A DNA stretch of 64,000 nt from Bacteroides caecimuris (GCF_001688725.2 NZ_CP015401.2:1054001-1118000), one strand, 5' to 3'; positions 53,689 through 63,291 are shown, numbered from the stretch's first letter. A program made the numbers and translations. The notes: a model not told the origin generated them from the sequence alone.

Positions 53689-54616
53689 AGAAACTGTTTA
53701 AAAATTACACAATAATTTTGTTAAGCATGATTTTGCAGAAAGCAAGTTGAACCATAGCCTCTGCAGTATCAGCATGGAACTCGTAGTCTATCGTCATCCT
53801 TCTGAAGTTTTTCAGCCATGCGAATGCTCTTTGAACAATCCATCGTTTCGGAATGACCTTGAACTTTGACGGTCATTCATCAGGTCTGAGAACGACTTCA
53901 AGTTCCCATTTAAATTTGTCAAATACCCAATCTTCTGCCCTTAATCTTCTTGTTGCCGTCAAGTCCTCGAACAGAATCTACATGATGTGAAGTCTTGACA
54001 CTTCGTGAGTCTATAATGCCCATGCTGGGGCTTTCGTTGCGACCGGACTAGATGCGTACCATAGAGCGAAGTTTATCAAGGAGCTCCTCAATGATGCCTT
54101 CGTTTTTCCACTTATTGAAATAGTAGTATACGCTCTCCCACGGAGCAAAATTCCTGGGAATCATGCGCCACTGACAGCCTGTTTTGAGAAGATATAGAAT
54201 CGCATTCATGATGTTTCTGAGACACGGCTCTTTCATTTAACTTTGATACAACTACTCAAATATTTGATTGTATGATAGTTATATTATTACTAACATCAGA
54301 TTTCAATATCTGTGTTGTTTCGGATGAAGGAACAAATAACTGCTAACGGGCTATTAGTCATGCCATTTGAGATTTCTGCGCATTTTTAAATGAAAGAGCC
54401 GTGTTTCTGAGAGAATGTTTTCGCTTCCTTTCTTGTGGATTTATAATTTTTTCTATAACTTGCCACTGTTTATCAGTAAGGTTAGTTGAGTATTATTCCA
54501 TAACTCTAATTGATTGACACTCATGAAGTTACAAATAAGCTACCAATTAACCTACTGATTTACAATATATTATTCATTGCAATAACGTTTATTTTCAATA
54601 AATTTTAAACAGCTTC
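53689..54616 (-). mobile_element. IS5-like element, copy 1 (decayed, with MITE insertion)
   Basis: Ends GAAACTGTTTAAAA and (reverse complement) GAAGCTGTTTAAAA are terminal inverted repeats, with a 3-bp TTA on both sides (53686-53688 and 54617-54619), as for TNA-targeting IS5/IS427-type elements. The transposase on the minus strand is broken by a deletion of about 167 bp relative to copy 2 (junction near 53932), by a stop at codon 3 (ATGGAATAA) and by the MITE at 54223-54403. Residual protein: NAILYLLKTGCQWRMIPRNF. Confidence 0.85.
54223..54403. mobile_element. 181-bp MITE with 18-bp inverted repeats and 9-bp target duplication
   Basis: Starts CACGGCTCTTTCATTTAA and ends with its reverse complement. 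It is flanked by direct repeats TTTCTGAGA (54214-54222 and 54404-54412). IS copy 2 has the uninterrupted target, which proves the insertion. It has no ORF, so it must have been mobilised by a transposase elsewhere. The 9-bp duplication differs from the 3 bp of the host IS, so the donor family is different. Confidence 0.88.
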
Positions 54617-54640
54617 TTAATCTACTATAACATATAGAGC

Positions 54641-57600
54641 ATGAATCAGAATTTAGGAGATAAGTATACTACAGTTCTTGATAAAATCATTCAAAAACAA
54701 GTAGAAGTAAAGGAAAATACGATATTTGTGCTTACCGGTATCACCCCATATATCGGAATAGAGAATTATACTGAATATATCACTGACCTATCCACTTTTG
54801 ATAAGGATGGGAATGACACACTATTCAGCAGAGAGTGGTTTGGAACTGTATTCTCTAAATTGATGATTGCTCAAAACCATCAAATTGTTTCTCATCAACA
54901 ATTTGCATATATCAATGAATACCTGTCTGAGGATTTCTTCAAAGAACGTGTTCTCATTGTTTACGACAATCTTCGTTCGCTGTTCCCACTTTCAAAAGAG
55001 AACTACATTGAGAGCACAAATGAACATGCAAACGAAGAAAGACCTGAGGGGTTGCCTATATACCAAGCAGAACAACTCAAGATCAACGATAACTACTTCT
55101 ATACCCTGAAAAGTTTTGGTGACATCCTTGAGAAAAGACCGTTTTTCGCCCTACAGAAAGAATTGACATCAGCAAATACTCAAGAAAACGCAGAGGTTCT
55201 TGATGTCATTTCCAATCCTTATGCTGTAGATGCGTTTGTTAATCAGTGCATCTTGGATAACAACTTTTGTAAACAAGTATTTGTCAAGGTTTCGGGTAAA
55301 AATGTACTCAACAAGACAACACATAAGACGCTTCAAGAACTAAATCACCTTTTGGCCAAGTTCAAAGGCGGTGTTCACATCCTGCAAGAAGAATCAATTC
55401 AGCAGGATTATATCCCTCAAGCAGAAACGGTATCATTACTTAAACAATACTGGGGACCATCAGCAGAGTTCAGAAACATACTCATCTATGAGAATCCAGA
55501 AATCAGCAGCAATATTGTACCTGTTTCACAAGGACTGATTGTTGATACAATCATCAATGAATATAAGAAAGGATGTGACGGAGTTCTGCCACGTGATATC
55601 TTTATTACAGCACCAACAGGAGCTGGTAAGTCTTTGATTTTCCAGTTACCTGCATTTTATGCTGCTAATAATGGTGATGTAACAATTGTAGTGTCACCTC
55701 TAAAGGCACTTATGACTGACCAGGTAGAAATACTTCATAAAGATAGACAGTATACCAAGGTTGAGTTCCTAAACAGTGATTTAACGCTTATTGATAGAGA
55801 TAAGATTATTGAAAGCTGTAAAAAAGGTGATATAGATATACTTTATCTATCTCCAGAGTTGCTACTATCATATGACATACACTATTTCCTCGGAGAACGA
55901 AAGCTCGGTCTGTTAATTGTAGATGAAGCTCATCTTATTACGACATGGGGACGAGATTTCCGTGTTGACTACTGGTTCTTGGGTAATCACATCAATAAGA
56001 TTAGGAAGTTCAACAACTACATGTTCCCATTGGTTGCACTTACAGCTACAGCTGTATATGGTGGAATCAATGATATGGTTTTTGATAGTATCAATAGCCT
56101 TAACATGCACGATCCTCATAAGTTTATCGGTAATGTACGTCGTAAGAACATTGAGTTTGTAATTGACACACATGATGATTACACTTCGGGTAAATATGAC
56201 CAGAACAAAGAAACGGAGACCATTGAATTTGTCAAAGGCATTCAGGAATTGGGAATGAAAGGTATTGTCTATGCACCGTATACTAGACATATAAACAAAC
56301 TTAAGGATAAAGCTGATGAGATTGATACCAATATGGTTGTCGCTTACCATGGTGGAATGCTAAGAGACCAACAACAATTCTCATATCAGGCATTCAAGAG
56401 CAACCAATGCAAGATAATGATATCAACGAAAGCATTCGGTATGGGTGTAGATATACCCGACATCCAAGTTGTATATCATCATGCACCATCAGGCTTGCTC
56501 CCCGACTATATACAGGAAATTGGACGTGCTGCCCGTAAAGAGAATATACAGGGTTATGCTGCATTGACATTTTCAAAATCAGATTTGAGATATAGCAAGC
56601 AGTTGTTCGGTATCTCCTCACTCAAGACTTTCCAGTTACAAGAAGTATTACGAAAGATAATACGCTACTTCAACAGTAATGGAAAGAAACGTAATATGCT
56701 TGTGGCTGCTAATGACTTTGCGTACATCTTTGATACCACTGAAGAGGTAGATCAGAAAGTAGCTACAGCTTTAATGATGATTGAAAAGGATTATCTTATA
56801 AAGACACGATTCAATGTTCTTATCGCACGTCCTAAGAAATTGTTTACTAAAGTATACGCACGTACCAACGATGTAGGTATAGAAAGGTTGAAGAAATTAT
56901 TCGGGAACTGCTTCACTGAGATTAATAAATCAAAGTATAGCTATCATATCATTGAGCTTAACTTGGATAGCATTTGGTCAAAACATTTTTCAGACAAAAG
57001 CTTTCCTCAGTTGAAAAGCGAGTTCTACAAACAAAGATTCCTGTGGGAACACAATATTGAATTGGTACCACAAATAAAGGTATCAATAAACATAGAACAG
57101 CCTTACCGTACAGTGCTAAGTGAACTCAGTTCTATACTCAAGGCAGTAAGTGAAACGTTTGCAGAATTTAGATACCGAAATCAATTCTTTACCCAAAACG
57201 AATATGTCGAGAAACTTAAATGTAATCTAAGTCCTAAATACAATGCAGAGAAGATTGCATCTTTTATTCTTGGCACATATTCCGGTTATATGGCATCAGC
57301 AAGTGCACTTGAAGGAGATTCGTTCTTACAGCAACGCCATCAAGGTACAGCAATGCAGTATCAAGTATTCAGCACTAATTATGGAGCAAAAACGACTCAG
57401 TTGATTTCTATTTTCTCAAAATTATATGAGAACCATGATAAGCAAAGTGTAAATCGTTTCCTTTCTATCAATGACATCCCTTTGAAGAATCATATCAGAT
57501 TGGGGTCATTATTGGAAATTATGAATTTAGGAACATTTGAAACAACTGGTGGTGACGATCCTAAACTGTTCTTGCGTTTAAATGACCCTCGAAGAATTGA

Positions 57601-58321
57601 AAAGGATTCTAATAGGCAAACATACAAGAATTATATCCTTGAGTCTGTAAAGAACAGGCATAAGGTTAGTTGCCAATTGTTCGAACATTTCTTCATCAAC
57701 TATTTCAGCAATGAAAAGAGATGGGATATGATTGAAGACTTCTTCCTTGGTATGTCAAATGATGAGATTTTTGAAAAGTACCCAGGAAACATGGTTAACC
57801 ATGTGAACATTATAGATTACCTAAAAAGAAACGCAGAAGTCGCAGAAAGTAATACTACAGAAATTCTAAGTGGCTCAAATATTCATTCCGACTTATTCAA
57901 GCCAAAAGAAGAACAGCATTACTTCAGTGACAACATGCTTACCATAGGTTCACTAACTATGCCAATCAAGAAATGGTTAGTTGAAGACCCAGTATCATTA
58001 CATAGAACAATTGTAGAGTATAACATCTGGATTGAGAAAGAAGATTTTAAGATTTTAACCAATAAGTTGCGACTTCAACATTTCAACTATTATAGAGATT
58101 ACATGAGGTTGAAACTTCTTATAGAATTCCCAGGCTATCAGGGATTGGTTACAGCAAGTGTACCTTATAAAGACTGCCCTGTGAAATTCTATAAATGGTG
58201 GAAACAAAATCAAGATAAAATCAAATTGAGCAAGAAAGAGACTATCGAATTGTTTTTAGCCGTTGATGCCGAAAATCCGAAAGCCTTATTGAAAGCTCAT
58301 AGAACTATAATTGGAAAATAA
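54641..58321 (+). CDS. RecQ-like superfamily 2 DNA helicase with large N- and C-terminal extensions
   Basis: 1226 residues. The first ~310 residues are of unknown type. A RecQ-like helicase core follows: Walker A ITAPTGAGKSLIFQLP (about 324-331 for the P-loop), VVSPLKALMTDQ, DEAH box LIVDEAHLITTWGRDF (about 428) with the RecQ-style W-G-x-D-F, ALTATA, FGMGVDIPDIQVVYHHAPSG and motif VI QEIGRAARKE (about 628). The last ~550 residues are unassigned. The start is 24 bp from the end of IS copy 1, so its native promoter is probably lost or supplied by the IS. An HsdR-like start follows 15 bp downstream. A defence-linked helicase is a reasonable inference, not a demonstrated function. Confidence 0.82.
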   Translation: MNQNLGDKYTTVLDKIIQKQVEVKENTIFVLTGITPYIGIENYTEYITDLSTFDKDGNDTLFSREWFGTVFSKLMIAQNHQIVSHQQFAYINEYLSEDFFKERVLIVYDNLRSLFPLSKENYIESTNEHANEERPEGLPIYQAEQLKINDNYFYTLKSFGDILEKRPFFALQKELTSANTQENAEVLDVISNPYAVDAFVNQCILDNNFCKQVFVKVSGKNVLNKTTHKTLQELNHLLAKFKGGVHILQEESIQQDYIPQAETVSLLKQYWGPSAEFRNILIYENPEISSNIVPVSQGLIVDTIINEYKKGCDGVLPRDIFITAPTGAGKSLIFQLPAFYAANNGDVTIVVSPLKALMTDQVEILHKDRQYTKVEFLNSDLTLIDRDKIIESCKKGDIDILYLSPELLLSYDIHYFLGERKLGLLIVDEAHLITTWGRDFRVDYWFLGNHINKIRKFNNYMFPLVALTATAVYGGINDMVFDSINSLNMHDPHKFIGNVRRKNIEFVIDTHDDYTSGKYDQNKETETIEFVKGIQELGMKGIVYAPYTRHINKLKDKADEIDTNMVVAYHGGMLRDQQQFSYQAFKSNQCKIMISTKAFGMGVDIPDIQVVYHHAPSGLLPDYIQEIGRAARKENIQGYAALTFSKSDLRYSKQLFGISSLKTFQLQEVLRKIIRYFNSNGKKRNMLVAANDFAYIFDTTEEVDQKVATALMMIEKDYLIKTRFNVLIARPKKLFTKVYARTNDVGIERLKKLFGNCFTEINKSKYSYHIIELNLDSIWSKHFSDKSFPQLKSEFYKQRFLWEHNIELVPQIKVSINIEQPYRTVLSELSSILKAVSETFAEFRYRNQFFTQNEYVEKLKCNLSPKYNAEKIASFILGTYSGYMASASALEGDSFLQQRHQGTAMQYQVFSTNYGAKTTQLISIFSKLYENHDKQSVNRFLSINDIPLKNHIRLGSLLEIMNLGTFETTGGDDPKLFLRLNDPRRIEKDSNRQTYKNYILESVKNRHKVSCQLFEHFFINYFSNEKRWDMIEDFFLGMSNDEIFEKYPGNMVNHVNIIDYLKRNAEVAESNTTEILSGSNIHSDLFKPKEEQHYFSDNMLTIGSLTMPIKKWLVEDPVSLHRTIVEYNIWIEKEDFKILTNKLRLQHFNYYRDYMRLKLLIEFPGYQGLVTASVPYKDCPVKFYKWWKQNQDKIKLSKKETIELFLAVDAENPKALLKAHRTIIGK

Positions 58322-58336
58322 TTAAAAGATAAACAT

Positions 58337-58437
58337 ATGAATCCGCTGAATGAAACTAAGTTTGAAGAGCATATTACAGAATATTTAGCTGCAAGTGCCT
58401 TGTACAACCAACGAACTAGTGCACAGTTTGATATTGA
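58337..58437 (+). pseudogene. Truncated type I restriction HsdR-like gene (5' end only)
   Basis: The frame starts MNPLNETKFEEHITEYLAAS, continues ALYNQRTSAQFDIE and is interrupted by IS copy 2; read-through adds 16 IS-encoded residues before a stop. The segment resembles the start of type I restriction R subunits (xFExHIxxYLxxxxLYxxRxxxDFD). The remainder of the gene is not found after the IS, so it has been deleted, not merely split. Confidence 0.55.
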
Positions 58438-59337
58438 GAAACTGTTTAAAAATTACACAATAATTTTGTTAAGCATGATTTTGCAGAAAGCAAGTTGAAC
58501 CATAGCCTCTGCAGTATCAGCATGGAACTCGTAGTCTATCGCCATCCTTCTGAAGTTTTCCAGCCATGCGAATGCTCTTTGAACAATCCATCGTTTTGGA
58601 ATGACCTTGAACTTTGACGGTCATTCATCAGGTCTGAGAACGACTTCAAGTTCCCATTTAAATTTGTCAAATACCCAATCTGCAAGGCTTCCTTTATAGC
58701 CACCATCCGCAAGGATTTTGGCAAGACGAGGAAATTTGTAGGATAGCCTCTCAATGACCTTCGGAGCCCCCTTGCTGTCATGAACATTGGCTTCATGCAC
58801 GGCTACAGACATCAGATAACCTTGGCTGTCAACGATTATATGCTGTTTTCTGCCCTTAATCTTCTTGTTGCCGTCAAGTCCTCGAACAGAATCTACATGA
58901 TGTGAAGTCTTGACACTTCGTGAGTCTATAATGCCCATGCTGGGGCTTTCGTTGCGACCGGACTGGATGCGTACCATAGAGCGAAGTTTATCAAGGAGCT
59001 CCTCAATGATGCCTTCGTTTTTCCACTTATTGAAATAGTAGTATACGCTCTCCCACGGAGCAAAATTCCTGGGAATCATGCGCCACTGACAGCCTGTTTT
59101 GAGAAGATATAGAATCGCATTCATGATGTTTCTGAGAGAATGTTTTCTCTTCCTTTCTTGTGGATTTATAATTTTTTCTATAACTTGTCACTGTTTATCA
59201 GTAAGGTTAGTTGAGTATTGTTTCATAACTCTAATTGATACTCATAAAGTTATAAATAAACACCTAATTAACCTGCTGATTTACAATATATTATTCATTG
59301 TAATAACGTTTATTTTTAATAAATTTTAAACAGCTTC
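58438..59337 (-). mobile_element. IS5-like element, copy 2 (900 bp)
   Basis: Same terminal repeats as copy 1 (GAAACTGTTTAAAA and GAAGCTGTTTAAAA). The flanking triplets differ, TGA on the left (58435-58437) and TTA on the right (59338-59340). So there is no target duplication, consistent with a deletion adjacent to the IS or recombination between copies. Apart from indels it is nearly identical to copy 1. Confidence 0.88.
58453..59226 (-). pseudogene. IS5-family transposase with two in-frame TGA codons
   Basis: Reconstructed frame of about 257 codons: MKQYSTNLTDKQ-stop-QVIEKIIN..., then an open stretch with MGIIDSRSVKTSHH (first Asp) and ILADGGYKGSLADW (second Asp), then VVLRPDE-stop-PSKFKVIPKRWIVQRAFAW to the end. 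The third catalytic Glu, usual in WxVERxFAW, reads Gln here (WIVQRAF). The second TGA and the Gln are shared with copy 1. The transposase is therefore inactive. Confidence 0.8.
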
Positions 59338-59660
59338 TTATCATTCGTACAATAAATCCATAGTTTTTATAGGTTTTTCGGCAAATAAATATAATATTGG
59401 TTATTATCAAAGTAATATGGGTGCGTCATTTTGATAGGCGGTTATGTTAGCTATGAGGACTACAGTTAATTTCTTAATGACTGTTAGTAAGTAATTTCCC
59501 GTATTCATATTGTTATGTTTTCGCTTTTAACTTCCTCCGTTGTCTCAAGCGTGATTTCATTAGGCTCATTATAGGCGGCATCAAGTAATAGTGTCACAAT
59601 ATTAACGTATGCCCACAGTGAATATTGTTTAAAAGTCTTTGGTTCTCATATTTCTTTCTG
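59338..59660. other. Spacer after IS copy 2
   Basis: No intact gene. On the minus strand a 45-codon open stretch (about 59515-59655; LWAYVNIVTLLLDAAYNEPN then EITLETTEEVKSENITI and a stop) has protein-like composition and may be a gene remnant. No continuation of the HsdR-like gene is seen. Confidence 0.3.
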
Positions 59661-59668
59661 TATATTTG
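59661..59668 (+). promoter_or_regulatory. -7 box TATATTTG for the DUF1810 gene
   Basis: A perfect TAnnTTTG match, 28 bases before the ATG at 59697. The 24-bp repeat right copy (59669-59692) starts immediately after and forms the leader. Confidence 0.65.
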
Positions 59669-59692
59669 TCTATCTATCATCAAAGACAAGAA
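59669..59692. repeat. 24-bp direct repeat, right copy
   Basis: TCTATCTATCATCAAAGACA then AGAA; pairs with 51435-51458 (two mismatches). Confidence 0.55.
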
Positions 59693-59696
59693 TTTA

Positions 59697-60122
59697 ATGG
59701 ATATGGGAGACTATAATTTACAACGATTTCTTGACGCCCAACAAGGCGACTATGAACATGCCCTCACAGAAATCAGAAACGGGCGGAAGTATTCTCATTG
59801 GATTTGGTATATATTTCCTCAACTGAAAGGGTTGGGTATGAGTTATAATTCACAATATTATGGAATCAGTGGCAAGGAAGAGGCTGAAGCATATCTGGCT
59901 CATCCGGTTTTGGGTGAAAGGCTGCGTGAAATTACATCTGCTTTCTTGCAATTGAAAAGTAAGACAGCCGAGGAGGTTTTCGGTTCGTTGGATGCGATGA
60001 AGGTGCTTTCGTGTATGACACTATTCAATGAGGTTGCTGCGGGTGACTTGTTCCGGCAAGTGATAGACCGGTATTATCAGGGCGAAACGGATGAGATGAC
60101 AAAAAGAATGTTGGATAAATAA
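59697..60122 (+). CDS. DUF1810 family protein
   Basis: 141 residues from ATG 59697 (MDMGDYNLQRFLDAQQ); the frame extends upstream but the promoter box lies at 59661. DUF1810 proteins are small cytosolic proteins with the conserved NGRKYSHWIWYIFPQLKGLG, then YGISGKEEAEAYLAHPVLG and SLDAMKVLSCMTLF, all present. Some relatives are linked to ADP-ribose-type metabolism; function here is unknown. The YccF gene follows after 15 bp. Confidence 0.87.
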   Translation: MDMGDYNLQRFLDAQQGDYEHALTEIRNGRKYSHWIWYIFPQLKGLGMSYNSQYYGISGKEEAEAYLAHPVLGERLREITSAFLQLKSKTAEEVFGSLDAMKVLSCMTLFNEVAAGDLFRQVIDRYYQGETDEMTKRMLDK

Positions 60123-60137
60123 TTAAATATTACTGTT

Positions 60138-60512
60138 ATGGGCTGTTTGATGAATTTATTATGGCTGTTGCTTGGTGGTATTTTTACGGCAGTAGAATAC
60201 CTTGTCTCAAGTATATTGATGATGATTACTATCATCGGCATTCCTTTTGGGATGCAAACATTGAAGTTGGCAGGACTTGCTTTGTGGCCTTTCGGCAAGG
60301 AGGTGAGAAGCGGAAGTCGTTCCAGTGGTTGTCTTTATATATTAATGAACGTGATATGGATATTCGTGGGTGGCATTTGGATTTGTTTGTCACATTTGGT
60401 CTTTGGGGCGATTTTGTGTATAACTGTTATTGGGATTCCATTTGGTTTACAGCACTTTAAACTGGCTTCATTGGCGTTGACTCCTTTCGGAAAGGATATT
60501 GTAACTGTATGA
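60138..60512 (+). CDS. YccF domain membrane protein
   Basis: 124 residues with two YccF repeats, each a TM-rich unit ending in IGIPFGMQTLKLAGLALWPF (about 35-54) and IGIPFGLQHFKLASLALTPF (about 98-117). It is an inner-membrane protein of unknown role. Probably co-transcribed with the DUF1810 gene. Confidence 0.9.
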   Translation: MGCLMNLLWLLLGGIFTAVEYLVSSILMMITIIGIPFGMQTLKLAGLALWPFGKEVRSGSRSSGCLYILMNVIWIFVGGIWICLSHLVFGAILCITVIGIPFGLQHFKLASLALTPFGKDIVTV

Positions 60513-60593
60513 AAATAGTCTGAAGCAGATTATCTATAACTAAAAGTTATAATACATAATTAGAAACTATTAGTGTGTCTTGATTGTTTCCCG

Positions 60594-60601
60594 TACCTTT
60601 G
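60594..60601 (+). promoter_or_regulatory. -7 box TACCTTTG for the YeiH-like gene
   Basis: A perfect TAnnTTTG match 30 bases before the ATG at 60632. Confidence 0.65.
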
Positions 60602-60631
60602 CATCCCGAAAACAATTAAAGATAAAACTAT

Positions 60632-61624
60632 ATGATTTCAACAGCTACAAAAACGTTGCGGACGAATAACAAGACAATTTACGTCGCGTTACTTTCTACT
60701 TTGACTTTTTTTCTCTTTTTAGATTATATTCCGGGATTGGAAGCATGGTCGGCATGGGTGACTCCACCGGTTGCTTTATTTCTCGGACTAATTTTTGCAT
60801 TGACCTGCGGACAGGCACATCCGAAATTTAATAAGAAAACCTCTAAGTATTTATTACAATATTCAGTTGTCGGGCTGGGATTTGGAATGAATCTTCATTC
60901 GGCTTTGGCTTCCGGTAAGGAAGGCATGGAGTTTACTGTAATATCTGTTATTGGTACGTTGGTGATTGGTTGGTTTATCGGTCGTAAGTTGTTCAAAATA
61001 GACCGTAATACTTCTTATCTTATCAGTTCGGGGACTGCTATCTGCGGGGGGAGTGCCATTGCGGCAGTAGGACCGGTGCTGAGGGCGAAAGATAGTGAAA
61101 TGTCTGTTGCATTGGGTACTATCTTTATCCTGAACGCAATCGCACTCTTTATATTCCCGATGATTGGGCATGCTTTGGATATGGATCAACAGCAGTTCGG
61201 AACATGGGCGGCGATTGCCATTCACGATACAAGTTCGGTTGTCGGTGCAGGTGCTGCGTATGGTGAAGAAGCCTTGAAAGTAGCTACCACTATCAAGCTG
61301 ACCCGTGCGCTTTGGATAATCCCTATGGCTTTTGCCACCTCATTTATCTTTAAGAGCAAAGGACAGAAAATCAGTATTCCCTGGTTTATTTTCTTCTTTG
61401 TATTGGCAATGGTAGTGAATACTTATTTGCTTGACGGAGTACCACAGTTGGGGGATGCAATCAACGGGATAGCCCGTAAGACCTTGACGATTACTATGTT
61501 CTTTATTGGTGCTTCTCTTTCTATGGATGTGTTAAGGGCAGTTGGGATTAAACCATTGGTGCAGGGAGTCTTGCTTTGGATAGTGATTAGCTTGAGTACG
61601 TTGGCTTATATTTATTTTGTATAG
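60632..61624 (+). CDS. YeiH family (UPF0324) putative sulfate exporter
   Basis: 330 residues with about ten TM helices. Family motifs are FALTCGQAHPKFNKKTSKYL, SVVGLGFGMNLHSAL, SSGTAICGGSAIAAVGPVL (about 133-151) and IHDTSSVVGAGAAYGEEAL (about 196-214). The sulfate export role is an annotation convention for this family and not established by this sequence. Single gene; convergent with recA. Confidence 0.88.
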   Translation: MISTATKTLRTNNKTIYVALLSTLTFFLFLDYIPGLEAWSAWVTPPVALFLGLIFALTCGQAHPKFNKKTSKYLLQYSVVGLGFGMNLHSALASGKEGMEFTVISVIGTLVIGWFIGRKLFKIDRNTSYLISSGTAICGGSAIAAVGPVLRAKDSEMSVALGTIFILNAIALFIFPMIGHALDMDQQQFGTWAAIAIHDTSSVVGAGAAYGEEALKVATTIKLTRALWIIPMAFATSFIFKSKGQKISIPWFIFFFVLAMVVNTYLLDGVPQLGDAINGIARKTLTITMFFIGASLSMDVLRAVGIKPLVQGVLLWIVISLSTLAYIYFV

Positions 61625-61670
61625 AGAGAGAATATTGTATAAAGAGAAAATACAAATAGTAGATATAGAA

Positions 61671-61710
61671 AAGTGGGAGAATATCGCATTACACGAATAT
61701 TCTCCCACTT
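61671..61710. terminator. Bidirectional terminator between YeiH and recA
   Basis: AAGTGGGAGAATAT (61671-61684) and ATATTCTCCCACTT (61697-61710) form a perfect 14-bp stem with a 12-nt loop, between convergent genes. Confidence 0.88.
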
Positions 61711-61749
61711 CTTTATGGATATGGTTCTGTCTTATAAAGCCGGAGACTG

Positions 61750-62787
61750 TTATTCTTTTTTCTTCAATGCTTCGAAAATCAGACCTTCCAGTTCATCGGC
61801 AAGTTCAGGATTGTCAGCGATACATTGTTTTGCAGCATCACGTCCTTGTCCTAATTTTGTGTCATTGTAGCTATACCATGAACCACTCTTCTTGATGATT
61901 CCCAAGTCGGCGCCCAAGTCGATGATTTCTCCGGAGTGGGAGATACCTTCGCCAAACATGATGTCGAATTCTGCTCTACGGAAAGGAGGAGCTACTTTAT
62001 TCTTCACAACTTTTACTTTAGTCAGTTTACCCAGGATTTCTTCACCGTCTTTGATTGGTTGGCTGCCACGAATATCCAAACGTACGGAAGCGTAGAACTT
62101 CAGTGCATTACCACCGGTAGTTGTTTCGGGATTACCGAACATTACACCGATCTTTTCACGCAACTGGTTGATAAAGATACAGGTCGTACGTGTCTTGCTG
62201 ACAGCCGAGGTCAATTTGCGCAATGCTTGAGACATCAGACGTGCCTGAAGACCTACTTTGTTGTCACCCATGTCACCTTCGATTTCTGCTTTGGGAGTCA
62301 ATGCGGCCACAGAGTCGATAACGATGATGTCGATAGCAGAAGAACGGATCAACTGTTCTGCGATTTCCAACGCCTGCTCACCGTTATCAGGTTGGGAGAT
62401 ATACAAATCGTCAATGTTTACTCCCAGTTTGGAAGCATAGAAACGGTCGAAAGCATGTTCGGCATCAATGAAAGCAGCGATACCTCCGGCTTTTTGTGCT
62501 TCAGCAATGGCGTGGATGGCCAATGTCGTTTTACCGGAAGACTCCGGACCATAGATTTCAATGATTCTACCTCTAGGGTAACCTCCAACGCCAAGTGCCA
62601 CGTTCAGGGCAATAGAGCCTGTCGGGATCACTTCTACTTGTTCAACACTATCATCACCCATTTTCATGATAGAACCTTTACCGAAGCTCTTTTCTATCTT
62701 TTCCATGGCAGCCTGTAAGGCTTTTAGTTTTTCGCTTGATGCCATTTTATTATCTGTTTCAAAATTAAGTTCGTCTTTCTTTGCCAT
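61750..62787 (-). CDS. recA: Recombinase RecA
   Basis: 345 residues, full-length RecA: strand exchange in homologous repair and co-protease for LexA-like repressors. Walker [20 protein letters not shown] (about 80-87), Walker [21 protein letters not shown], loop L1/L2 region ([54 protein letters not shown]) are intact. The gene is followed upstream by bcp on the same strand (26 bp apart). No SOS-box consensus is recognised. Confidence 0.99.
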   Translation of the reverse strand: MAKKDELNFETDNKMASSEKLKALQAAMEKIEKSFGKGSIMKMGDDSVEQVEVIPTGSIALNVALGVGGYPRGRIIEIYGPESSGKTTLAIHAIAEAQKAGGIAAFIDAEHAFDRFYASKLGVNIDDLYISQPDNGEQALEIAEQLIRSSAIDIIVIDSVAALTPKAEIEGDMGDNKVGLQARLMSQALRKLTSAVSKTRTTCIFINQLREKIGVMFGNPETTTGGNALKFYASVRLDIRGSQPIKDGEEILGKLTKVKVVKNKVAPPFRRAEFDIMFGEGISHSGEIIDLGADLGIIKKSGSWYSYNDTKLGQGRDAAKQCIADNPELADELEGLIFEALKKKE

Positions 62788-62813
62788 ACCTTATTCTTAT
62801 ATAATTAATGGAG

Positions 62814-63269
62814 TTATTGATTTAAAATCTGTGAGGCATGTTCTTTGGTCTTCACTTCTTTGGGAGTGATAATCCGTTCTACGATTCCTTCTTCATTAAT
62901 CAGGAAAGTAGTGCGGAGAGTACCCATATATGCACGTCCGTACAGTTTCTTTTCTCCCCACACCCCAAACTCTTCTACCAACTTCTTCTCAGTATCGGCA
63001 ATCAGAGTGAAAGGAAGGTTGTTTTTCTCTATGAATTTCTGATGCGACTTTTCATTGTCTACGCTGACACCGATTACTTCATAGCCGGCCTTGCGCAGTT
63101 CGGAGTAGTTGTCGCGCAGATTGCACGCTTGTGCGGTGCAACCCGATGTGCTGTCTTTCGGATAGAAATACAACACAATCTTTTTTCCTTTGTAAGCACT
63201 CAGACGGATTTCTTCACCTTTCTCATTGATGCCTAAAACTTCCGGTGCTTTATCTCCAACGTTAATCAT
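62814..63269 (-). CDS. bcp: Thioredoxin-dependent thiol peroxidase (Bcp/PrxQ)
   Basis: 151 residues, peroxiredoxin of the Bcp/PrxQ group. Catalytic motif DSTSGCTAQACNLRDNY holds the peroxidatic Cys and the resolving Cys five residues later, as in E. coli Bcp. Also KIVLYFYPK before it and FGVWGEKKLYGRAYMGTLR near the end. Reduces hydroperoxides in the cytoplasm. Located between the saccharopine dehydrogenase-like gene and recA on the same strand. Confidence 0.95.
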   Translation of the reverse strand: MINVGDKAPEVLGINEKGEEIRLSAYKGKKIVLYFYPKDSTSGCTAQACNLRDNYSELRKAGYEVIGVSVDNEKSHQKFIEKNNLPFTLIADTEKKLVEEFGVWGEKKLYGRAYMGTLRTTFLINEEGIVERIITPKEVKTKEHASQILNQ

Positions 63270-63291
63270 AACTTTCTTTTTAATGAATGTC

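Noticed and set aside
58453..59226. Selenocysteine or programmed recoding at TGA codons in the transposase
   Set aside because: The two TGA positions do not coincide in both copies (only one is shared), no SECIS-like structure is apparent, and the catalytic Glu is also lost; simple decay is sufficient.
61936..62718. 260-codon ORF antisense to recA
   Set aside because: Shadow of the intact recA gene; composition follows recA codon structure.
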